Shown here one piece after another: positions 1 to 5,387 of a DNA stretch of 7,834 bases. The position numbers were made by a program, and so were the translations under genes. The notes under the pieces were generated by a model, which was not told the origin of the DNA, did no database searches, and saw nothing but the letters and a program-made list of their open reading frames with translations. How positions within the stretch are numbered: the stretch's first letter is position 1; each line of letters opens with the position of its first letter. This DNA is from Desulfonatronum sp. (GTDB lineage Bacteria; Desulfobacterota; Desulfovibrionia; Desulfovibrionales; Desulfonatronaceae): NCBI GenBank assembly GCA_007127655.1, contig SKYX01000320.1, positions 1 through 7,834 on the forward strand. The letters are read 5' to 3'.

Positions 1-256
1 GAAGAGCTGTTTCTGGATCAATATCCGTTACAATTACAATCAATTCACCATCAGTATTTTTTCCACCTACAACGTATAAATATAAACCCCAAGGTTTCCT
101 CTTGCCGTCTGATACTTTGTATTCTCCCGGCTTTATATTTCTGAAGAAATTTTTAATTTTCGATTCATTCCCATCTTTTTTGTTTATTAGGTAACAATCT
201 TTCACTCTTATGCGAAAACTGATTTTTGCTTTATCAATTAGATAATTGAACCGTAA
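1..256 (-). pseudogene. IS4-type DDE transposase, internal fragment
   Basis: The - strand is open from 256 to the window edge (85 codons, no start codon) and is stopped on its upstream side by TAG at 257-259. The translation contains FRIRVKDCYLI, then KPWGLYLYVVGG, then GELIVIVTDIDPETAL. This pattern is typical of the beta-rich segment of IS4-family transposases between the second catalytic Asp (DREF region) and the catalytic Glu, where GELLIVATN...EAL leads to the KRWxIETLF helix. None of the three catalytic residues lies in the visible piece: the Asp-containing part is missing upstream and the Glu would lie beyond position 1. The stretch is clearly more AT-rich than the rest of the window, in keeping with acquired DNA. 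The gene has lost its N-terminal part, so it is called a remnant. Family assignment is from remembered motifs only, and the state of its 3' end outside the window is unknown. Confidence 0.72.
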
Positions 257-290
257 CTACTCAGCACATTTGCACGACAAGACATGGAGT

Positions 291-460
291 GTTCGGGCTT
301 GTCTCGTTTTTTCAGCCTCGCAACTCCTTCGCCGGCTTCGGAACATCGAACCATTGCCCGAATAAACAACAGTTGGCCCTTCAGGCGTCCGGCAATGGTT
401 TGATGAACGAATCCTGGCTCAGTCAGACAGGCGATGCTGAAAATCGAGACAAGCCCGAAC
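291..460. repeat. 170-bp imperfect palindromic element
   Basis: The outer arms GTTCGGGCTTGTCTCG (291-306) and CGAGACAAGCCCGAAC (445-460) are perfect 16-bp inverted repeats. Pairing continues inward with one indel (TTTTTTCAGC 307-316 against GCTGAAAAT 436-444). It resumes strongly near the apex, CATCGAACCATTGCC (344-358) against GGCAATGGTTTGATG (391-405), 14 of 15 pairing, around a 32-bp loop. The element carries no convincing ORF. It lies between the transposase remnant and the antitoxin. GGAGT occurs at 286-290 and at 469-473, but the spacing to the two arms is unequal, so a target duplication is only a weak possibility. It could be a MITE-like or REP-like element, or an RNA that folds into a long hairpin. 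Confidence 0.7.
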
Positions 461-480
461 GCAGGTGAGGAGTTACTTGT

Positions 481-828
481 TTACATGGGATGGTTCAAAA
501 TGGGGGAGAGGTTGTTCATGGCCGCGCAATTTCCGCCAACGGCCAGTTGCCGGACTTCCTTGGTGATGCGCTCGGCCAGTGCGTCCTCAGCCATGTCCAA
601 TTCGTAGTCCATTTGCAGGCCCATCCAAAAGCTGGAGGAATTGCCGAAGTATCTGGAGAGCCGCAGGGCCGTGTCCGCGGTTATGGCGCGTTTCCCGTGA
701 ACGATCTCGTTGATCCTCCGCGGGGAGACGCCAAGATCCCTGCCTAGCCGGTTCTGGCTGATGGCCAGCGGCTTGAGGAACTCCTCTTCCAGAATCTCAC
801 CTGGATGTACGGGAAGAATTTTCTTCAT
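481..828 (-). CDS. higA: HigA-family antitoxin (XRE-type DNA-binding protein)
   Basis: This 115-residue protein opens with the HigA signature VHPGEILEEEFLKP (residues 7-20). An XRE helix-turn-helix follows (about 22-62): SQNRLGRDLGVSPRRINEIVHGKRAITADTALRLSRYFG, quoted here in pieces as SQNRLGRDLGVS / RRINEIVHGKR / ALRLSRYFG. SSSFWMGLQMDYEL, also typical of the family, comes next. HigA antitoxins bind and neutralise the HigB/RelE mRNA-cleaving toxin and repress their own operon. The ATG at 828-826 is preceded by AAGGGGTGAGAA, a usable Shine-Dalgarno sequence, 3 nt after the stop of the toxin remnant. That is the normal higBA order and spacing. The tail after about residue 97 (GGNCAAMNNLSPILNHPM) is longer than I expect for the family and may be read-through beyond the native end. 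The partner toxin is truncated, so this is probably an orphan antitoxin. Confidence 0.9.
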   Translation of the reverse strand: MKKILPVHPGEILEEEFLKPLAISQNRLGRDLGVSPRRINEIVHGKRAITADTALRLSRYFGNSSSFWMGLQMDYELDMAEDALAERITKEVRQLAVGGNCAAMNNLSPILNHPM

Positions 829-831
829 TTC

Positions 832-975
832 TCACCCCTTATGATAATCGACGATCTCAACGTCATGTGCGCCGCCATCACGCCAGACAAAACAGATTCG
901 CCATTGGTCGTTGATGCGGTTGCAATGCTGTCCCTGGCGGTTGCCCATGAGAGCTTCCAATCGGTTTCCCGGAGG
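832..975 (-). pseudogene. higB: HigB/RelE-type toxin, C-terminal fragment
   Basis: Reading the - strand from 975, 47 codons to TGA at 834-832 give PPGNRLEAL, GNRQGQHCNRINDQWRICFVW and DVEIVDYHKG (shown in part). This is the conserved second half of HigB-type toxins (PPGNRLEAL-GDRxGQ-S-RINDQWRICF-W-VEIVDYH), ribosome-dependent mRNA endonucleases of the RelE/ParE superfamily. Intact proteins are roughly 90 residues, so about the first 45 are missing. Upstream the frame runs into unrelated hsdR sequence and meets TGA at 1021-1023. The only in-frame ATG (1011-1009) would give a 59-residue chimera starting MGPDDSDPGGII and lacking the N-terminal helices. Residues associated with activity in the C-terminal half (RINDQWR, the final Tyr-His) are kept, but loss of the N-terminal fold should abolish toxicity. 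It overlaps the higA translation signal, so it still supplies the antitoxin's Shine-Dalgarno. Confidence 0.85.
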
Positions 976-977
976 TA

Positions 978-1091
978 TTATTCCTCCCGGATCTGAGTCA
1001 TCAGGTCCCATTTCTCGCCGTCAGAGCCAACAAGCGCCGGGGTGACGAACTTGGTGCAGATATCCGCCTCGGTGAGGGCATTTTTATTCAT
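978..1091 (-). pseudogene. hsdR: HsdR-type type I restriction subunit, 37-codon N-terminal remnant
   Basis: ATG at 1091-1089 begins MNKNALTEADICTKFVTPAL and continues to GEKWDLMTQIREE before TAA at 980-978. This matches the start of EcoEI/EcoR124-like HsdR subunits (NEADICxxxVxPxL...W...QIREE), where the next element is normally a Val/Tyr-containing FTxGRI strand. Intact HsdR is about 800-1000 residues with a PD-(D/E)XK nuclease and a DEAD/H translocase, and here all of that is gone. The frame ends 2 bp before the toxin remnant begins, so the DNA junction lies near 975-990. No strong Shine-Dalgarno precedes the ATG. No hsdM or hsdS is in the window. Identification rests on a short stretch recognised from memory, so some doubt remains, but the match in order and position at the extreme N-terminus is specific. 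Confidence 0.68.
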
Positions 1092-1275
1092 GTTGACACG
1101 CGAGACGTGTTTTTTCGAATCGATTCTCTCTGGATCAAGCACAAGGCGATTACGTCCAAGTCATTGCCAGTACCGGTCAATATGACTATTCTCTTGAACT
1201 CGTTTCCTTGCTTGAGCCGTGTAACGTCCCGTCATTTTTACTTCTTGCCCGTTTTGCTTCAGGAGGTTCCCGCTT
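1092..1275. other. Intergenic spacer between the - strand debris and the transporter
   Basis: 184 bp without a supportable gene. It holds a small perfect dyad ACACG-cgaga-CGTGT (1096-1110) followed by six T residues on the + strand, a possible weak terminator or operator. Further right are a sigma-70-like promoter candidate and the AGGAGG Shine-Dalgarno of the next gene. It would also carry any surviving promoter of the hsdR/higA debris on the - strand, but I could not identify one. Confidence 0.5.
1164..1192 (+). promoter_or_regulatory. Candidate sigma-70 promoter for the membrane protein
   Basis: TTGCCA (1164-1169) and TATTCT (1187-1192) are separated by 17 bp, the optimal spacing. Each hexamer matches the TTGACA/TATAAT consensus in four of six positions. 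The inferred transcript would start near 1199 and leave a leader of roughly 75 nt. No -24/-12 sigma-54 element was found here. Chance matches of this quality are common, so confidence is low. Confidence 0.3.
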
Positions 1276-2820
1276 ATGGAAGTCGCCGCCGTACTTGATC
1301 AGGTCGCCAATCTACAGATCCTGAACCAGTTCCTGTTGTCCCTGTTTTTGCTCATCCCCATGGTTCTTGTAGCCAGGACTGCCGTGGCCGGAACACGGTA
1401 TTCTCCGATCCTGATCATCGTCATTTTCGGCCTGACCATGGGCTACGTCCTTGTCTCCAGCGGTGTTTCCACGCCCGGGCTGCCCCAATTTTCGCTGATC
1501 GATCTGATCAGCCGGGCGACCATCGTGGCCCTGACCGTCTCTTTTTTCGTGGGCGGACAGGAACTGCGCAAGATTTTGGGGGGCATTGAGCTGGATCCGG
1601 ACGACATGGTGACTCCGTCCAAGGAAGAAACCTTCGTGGGAACGGGGCGAACGCAATTGATCTTCATCGTCCGGGCCTTTTTCCTGCTCATCGGGATCGA
1701 GGCCCTGTACCGGCTGACCCTTGGCCTGAGTTTTTCGGACCTGAGCCGATTTTATCCGCTGATCGCCTACCTTGGCTTGGTGGGCGCGGTGATCATGATC
1801 GACCACAAGGCCCAGGTGACCAACAAACGCCTGTACATCAAGATGGGCATCGTGGAAATGGTGGCCATACTTGGCATTCTTCTGGGATCTTACACCATTG
1901 CCATGTGGATCAAGCCGATCATCGCCCTGCCGCAGATCTTCTTCGCCATGATTATCTCCGCCGGCTTGGGGGCGCTGATGTACCGCTGGCGGTTCGGGCC
2001 GACGATCCGGGCCTTGCTCTTCGCCGGCATTCCCGTGGTCCTGGCGGCCAACTTCATGATCGGCGGGTCGCGGATCAACGAGGCCTTCGCCATCACCGGG
2101 ATGAACGCGGTGCTGGCCTACGGCTTTTTTGGCCAGATGTTCTGGATGTTCGGCGGAATTGCTTTGTTGATGCTCTTTGGGAAGACCAGTCACGCCCGAA
2201 ATTTGGCGCCGGGCATGGCTGGGGCCCTGTCTCACTCCGGTCTGACCGGGGCCTGCACCGCCGGGGACCTGGGCAAAACCGCGGCCTATCGGGCGCCGAT
2301 CATGATCAACGTGCCGTTTTTCGGGCACATCTTTGTCTTTTCCCTCCTGGCCATGAGCGCCCAGCAGGGAAGCCTGATGATGTGGCCGTCACTGCTGATC
2401 GTCCTGATCGGAGTGGGGCTGACGATTTACGCTTTGAAAACCTTGAGCAAGGCCGACGGCAAGGATGCCAAAGAGGTCACGGGGCTGATGCAGTTCTCCT
2501 TTGGCTGGCAATTGTGCGCTGTGTTCGGCGGATTCGTCTTGCTCAGTGTAGTTGGCATGCCTCTGGGCTTCACGGCCATGTCCGTCTCCTCGGGTATTTC
2601 CCACTTCGGCCTTTTTGCCGCCACCCAGGGCGGCATGTTCGGCGAAGAGGCGGCCTTGCTGATTCCCTTCATTTTCTCCATGCCATTCCTGGTCCACCCC
2701 CTGGTCTTTTTCATGTTCGGACGGGCCATGGAAAGCGACGGTGAAATGCCCCGCACCCCGGTCTTCATTCTGGCGGGCATTGGGCTGTTGGGTGTGCTCT
2801 ATTCCATGATCGCTGTGTAG
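1276..2820 (+). CDS. Polytopic inner-membrane protein, putative transporter
   Basis: 514 residues with about 13-14 hydrophobic segments, roughly at residues 15-37, 44-62, 81-98, 127-147, 161-178, 187-211, 216-235, 244-261, 277-301, 345-361, 370-388, 408-430, 463-482 and 494-513. The ATG is well supported by AGGAGG at 1261-1266, nine bases upstream. A hydrophilic loop with acidic residues lies around 99-126 (GGIELDPDDMVTPSKEE). The most conserved-looking part is the glycine-rich stretch near 303-334 (SHARNLAPGMAGALSHSG then GACTAGDLGKTAAYRAP), which could form a re-entrant or substrate-binding loop. The overall look is that of a secondary transporter, perhaps ion-coupled and possibly of the Na+/glutamate-symporter or antiporter type. 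I do not recognise the family with certainty and no substrate can be assigned. It lies 183 bp upstream of the dehydrogenase/two-component operon on the same strand, so a functional link to that circuit is plausible but unproven. There is no sign of truncation. Confidence 0.9.
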   Translation: MEVAAVLDQVANLQILNQFLLSLFLLIPMVLVARTAVAGTRYSPILIIVIFGLTMGYVLVSSGVSTPGLPQFSLIDLISRATIVALTVSFFVGGQELRKILGGIELDPDDMVTPSKEETFVGTGRTQLIFIVRAFFLLIGIEALYRLTLGLSFSDLSRFYPLIAYLGLVGAVIMIDHKAQVTNKRLYIKMGIVEMVAILGILLGSYTIAMWIKPIIALPQIFFAMIISAGLGALMYRWRFGPTIRALLFAGIPVVLAANFMIGGSRINEAFAITGMNAVLAYGFFGQMFWMFGGIALLMLFGKTSHARNLAPGMAGALSHSGLTGACTAGDLGKTAAYRAPIMINVPFFGHIFVFSLLAMSAQQGSLMMWPSLLIVLIGVGLTIYALKTLSKADGKDAKEVTGLMQFSFGWQLCAVFGGFVLLSVVGMPLGFTAMSVSSGISHFGLFAATQGGMFGEEAALLIPFIFSMPFLVHPLVFFMFGRAMESDGEMPRTPVFILAGIGLLGVLYSMIAV

Positions 2821-2821
2821 C

Positions 2822-2950
2822 AGCAGTCCATTGAAAAACTCCCAATTGCCGTGTCGCCGCAAAAAAATCAAACTCTCACGCATGAAGCAATACGCTTCGA
2901 CCTTGAGCTTTTTTTTGCTCCTTGCACGTGGGGTTTTTGAACGGACTGCT
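2822..2950. repeat. 129-bp imperfect palindrome between transporter and adh operon
   Basis: AGCAGTCCATTGAAAAACTCC (2822-2842) pairs with GGGGTTTTTGAACGGACTGCT (2930-2950) at 18 of 21 positions. Further in, GCAAAAAAA (2859-2867) faces TTTTTTTTGC (2909-2918), and a small hairpin GAAGC-aatac-GCTTC (2884-2898) sits near the centre. The element begins 2 bp after the transporter stop codon. It has no ORF. It could be a mobile palindromic (MITE- or REP-like) insertion. In the RNA it could fold, and with its T-rich right arm it could act as a terminator of the transporter transcript. Confidence 0.6.
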
Positions 2951-2956
2951 GGATTT

Positions 2957-2993
2957 CGAACCCCGAACCGTGAACCGCTGAACCGTTGAACCC
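2957..2993. repeat. Five tandem degenerate GAACC units
   Basis: CGAACCC (2957-2963), CGAACCG (2964-2970), TGAACCGC (2971-2978), TGAACCGT (2979-2986) and TGAACCC (2987-2993) are head-to-tail 7-8-bp units with an invariant GAACC core. They end 10 bp before the ATG of the dehydrogenase and occupy the place where its Shine-Dalgarno would be expected. A TTG at 2986 inside the array is an in-frame alternative start. Confidence 0.75.
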
Positions 2994-3003
2994 ATCCACT
3001 GCC

Positions 3004-4155
3004 ATGTCCGACCATCGCATAACCAAGTTCGCCATTCCGGAAATTATCTTCGGCCAGGGCAGCATCGGGTATCTGGCCCAATGTTCCCGCCGACTGGGGG
3101 CGAAGCGGGCCCTGTTGGTCACGGACCAGGGGCTGATCGATTCCGGTTGGGCCGAACACGTGATGGATATTCTGCGAGAGGACGGGTTGGACTTTCTGCT
3201 CTTCGACAAGGTCAACTCCAATCCGCGCGATTACCAGGTCCACGAAGGCGCGAACCTCTACATCCGGGAAAAAGCCGACGTGATTATCGCCCTGGGCGGA
3301 GGCAGCCCCATGGATACGGCCAAGGGCGTAGGAACCATCGTGGGCAACGGAGGGCGGATCGCGGACTATGAGGGGGCGAACCGGATCATGCGGCCCCTGC
3401 CGCCGATGATCTTCATTCCCACCAACGCCGGCAGCGGGTCGGACATTTCCCAGTTCTGCATCATCACGGACGTGGAGCGGCAGGTGAAGATGTCCATCAT
3501 CAGCCGTTCCCTGGTGCCCAACGTTTCCATCATTGACCCTGCCCTGCTGATGACCAAGGGCGATCAGCTTGTCGTGTCCTCGGCCATCGACGCCATGGCC
3601 CACGCCATCGAATCCTATGTTTCCCCCCTGGCCTCTCCCTTTACCGAAAACCAGGCCTTGAAGGCCATTGAGCTGATCGCCCAGAACCTGCAACCAGCCC
3701 TGGAGAATCGAACGCCGGAGGTCATGGAGCAGCTCTCCATCGCCAGCACCGCGGCGGGGATGTCCTTCAGCAACGCCGGACTGGGCATCGGGCATGCCCT
3801 GGCGCACTCGCTGGGCGGCATCTTCGACACCCTGCATGGCTTGGTGCATCCCATCGTGCTGCCGGCGGTGATGCGCTACAATCTCCCGGCCTGTCCGGAA
3901 AAGATGTGCAGCATCGGCCGGATCATCCAAGGGTCTCCGAAAACCTGTACCACGAGCCAGGGCGAGGGGGGCATCGCCCAACTGGAAGTTCTGTTCGCCC
4001 GGTTGGACGTTCCACACCGGATGCGGGACATCGTGCCCGACGCTTCCAAGCTCGAACAAATCTGCCAAATGGCGGTGCACGACGCCTGCATGCTGACCAA
4101 CCCCCGCAAGGCCGGTTGGGAGGACCTCTTGGCCATTTGCCGGGAGGCATGGTGA
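3004..4155 (+). CDS. Iron-containing alcohol dehydrogenase (group III), first copy
   Basis: 383 residues, the usual length for group III Fe-dependent alcohol dehydrogenases such as FucO and Desulfovibrio Adh, which interconvert alcohols and aldehydes with NAD(H) in the cytoplasm. The N-terminal dinucleotide domain shows LLVTDQG (Asp41, at the position that favours NAD over NADP in FucO) and ALGGGSPMDTAKG (GGGS at 98-101). The metal ligands are in place: Asp196 and His200 (IDAMAHAIESY), then His264 (GIGHALAH) and His278 (TLHG). PTNAGSGSDIS (139-149) departs from the usual TTAGTGSE-like motif, so substrate preference may differ. ATG 3004 was chosen because MSDHRITKFAIP fits the family start. 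The in-frame TTG at 2986 lies in a tandem repeat. No clear Shine-Dalgarno precedes either start. It is the first gene of a coupled operon with the kinase and regulator, sharing one base with the kinase start. Confidence 0.93.
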   Translation: MSDHRITKFAIPEIIFGQGSIGYLAQCSRRLGAKRALLVTDQGLIDSGWAEHVMDILREDGLDFLLFDKVNSNPRDYQVHEGANLYIREKADVIIALGGGSPMDTAKGVGTIVGNGGRIADYEGANRIMRPLPPMIFIPTNAGSGSDISQFCIITDVERQVKMSIISRSLVPNVSIIDPALLMTKGDQLVVSSAIDAMAHAIESYVSPLASPFTENQALKAIELIAQNLQPALENRTPEVMEQLSIASTAAGMSFSNAGLGIGHALAHSLGGIFDTLHGLVHPIVLPAVMRYNLPACPEKMCSIGRIIQGSPKTCTTSQGEGGIAQLEVLFARLDVPHRMRDIVPDASKLEQICQMAVHDACMLTNPRKAGWEDLLAICREAW

Positions 4156-5387
4156 TGCTTCAGCCTACGGAATTGCAGGATCTGATCGGCATCGAGCACA
4201 GCAAGCTCGGCTTTTTTCAGGAACTGCGCCAGAAGGTGGAGGAGCTCAAGGCGTCCAACAAGCGCTCTGAGGAGCAACGCCGGGAAATCACGGCGATTCT
4301 GGACGGGATCACCGACGTGATGATGGTCTTGTCCGAGAACCTGCGGATTATCTCGGTGAACCATGTTTTTCGGCAATTTTTCGATGATCCCCATCCGGAA
4401 GGAAAGTTCTGCTATGAGCTGTTCCGCCATGAGGACCACCCCTGTCCGGAGTGCCCGGCGTTTCGTTCCCTGGCCACCAACTCCGTCTGCCGGGATACGG
4501 CCATCTTCAAGCTCAAGGGCCGCAATCTGCAATTCGAAATGGTCGCCTCGCCACTGAAGGATCCCGAATGGCCGGAGCACCGGGTGTTGATCTTCAAGCG
4601 CGACGTGACCATGGAAAAGGAATACCAGGCCAAGTACTATCAGGTGGAAAAAATGGCCACCATGGGCATGCTGGCTGCCGGCGTGGCCCACGAGGTGAAC
4701 AACCCCATGGCGGCCATCCGCGGCTTCGCCGAGGGCCTGCAGCGGAGGCTGCCCCGGATCGAGGGAGTGGTGGAGTCGGAGCTGGCCCAGGACTTTCGGG
4801 AATATACGGACATCATCCTCAAGGAATGTCATCGCTGTCAAAAGATCATCCAGACCCTGCTGACCTTCAGCCGTCCGGTTTCCGCGGCCTTTTCTCCCCT
4901 GGCCCTGAACCAGATCGTCGCGGACACGTTGCGCTTGGTGGACCATCATCTGCGCAAGCGCGACGGGTTGAAGATCCATCTGCGTCTGGCCGAGGAGCTG
5001 CCGTTGATCTACGGGGACGAGTCCCAGCTCAAGCAGGTGATCCTGAACCTGCTGGTGAATGCTCTGGACGCAATCCAGGGCAGGGGGGCCATCCAGATTC
5101 GCACCAGTTTCGTGGGCGAGGATGAGGTTTGCCTGTGCGTCGAGGACTCCGGCTGCGGCATCCCTCCAGAAAATTTGGATAAAATGTTTGAGCCCTTCTT
5201 CACCACCAAGCCCGTGGGCAAGGGAATCGGAATTGGGCTGGCCTCCTGCTACAGTATCGTTCAGGAGCATGGCGGGGATATCTCCGTGGTCAGCGAGGTG
5301 GGCAAAGGGTCCCGATTCACCGTCTGTCTTCCGTTGAACGCCAATGAAGGATCTCGTGAGCGCGCATTACTCGGTCCTCGTCGTTGA
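4155..5387 (+). CDS. Cytoplasmic PAS-domain sensor histidine kinase
   Basis: 410 residues and no membrane segment, so a soluble sensor. Residues 18-48 form a likely coiled coil (QELRQKVEELKASNKRSEEQ). A PAS-like domain spans about 46-155 and includes a cysteine cluster, FCYELFRHEDHPCPECP (Cys86, Cys97, Cys100), that could be redox- or metal-sensitive. The DHp domain has the phosphoacceptor His179 in AAGVAHEVNNPMAAIRG, and ECHRCQK (Cys225, Cys228) lies in its second helix. The HATPase domain has the N box QLKQVILNLLVNALDAI (292-307), G1 DSGCGIPPE (331-339), F box MFEPFFTTK (344-352) and G2 GKGIGIGLAS (355-364). This is the NtrB-like architecture that pairs with sigma-54 response regulators. 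ATG 4155 was chosen over ATG 4149 because GGGAGG (4142-4147) is then 7 bases upstream. The start overlaps the dehydrogenase stop by one base and the 3' end overlaps the regulator by 44 bp. The signal is unknown. Confidence 0.94.
   Translation: MLQPTELQDLIGIEHSKLGFFQELRQKVEELKASNKRSEEQRREITAILDGITDVMMVLSENLRIISVNHVFRQFFDDPHPEGKFCYELFRHEDHPCPECPAFRSLATNSVCRDTAIFKLKGRNLQFEMVASPLKDPEWPEHRVLIFKRDVTMEKEYQAKYYQVEKMATMGMLAAGVAHEVNNPMAAIRGFAEGLQRRLPRIEGVVESELAQDFREYTDIILKECHRCQKIIQTLLTFSRPVSAAFSPLALNQIVADTLRLVDHHLRKRDGLKIHLRLAEELPLIYGDESQLKQVILNLLVNALDAIQGRGAIQIRTSFVGEDEVCLCVEDSGCGIPPENLDKMFEPFFTTKPVGKGIGIGLASCYSIVQEHGGDISVVSEVGKGSRFTVCLPLNANEGSRERALLGPRR

Noticed and set aside
291..460. Integron attC site
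   Set aside because: The palindrome is longer than most attC sites and I cannot find the paired RYYYAAC/GTTRRRY core boxes in the right places; no integrase or cassette genes are visible.
805..996. 63-codon + strand frame opposite the toxin remnant
   Set aside because: The - strand here encodes recognisable HigB sequence; the + frame is its complement and resembles nothing.
1312..2328. Long open frame on the - strand opposite the membrane protein
   Set aside because: Low-complexity, His/Gln/Asp/Gly-rich translation with no domain, lying wholly inside a well-supported gene; typical of the complement of GC-rich coding DNA.
2957..2993. CRISPR repeats
   Set aside because: The units are 7-8 bp and directly adjacent, with no unique spacers and no cas genes.
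2986..3003. TTG start for the first dehydrogenase
   Set aside because: It lies in the GAACC tandem array and adds six residues without family support; ATG 3004 fits better, although neither start has a good Shine-Dalgarno.
2389..4080. 563-codon open frame on the - strand
   Set aside because: It spans the transporter end, the palindrome and most of the first dehydrogenase in antisense, has no ribosome site and no recognisable family.
3906..4154. Upstream extension of the kinase reading frame into the first dehydrogenase
   Set aside because: The extension has no domain similarity and overlaps conserved dehydrogenase sequence; GGGAGG at 4142-4147 positions initiation at ATG 4155.
3876..5270. 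464-codon open frame on the - strand opposite the kinase
   Set aside because: Antisense to the conserved H, N, F and G boxes of the kinase; composition is that of a shadow frame.
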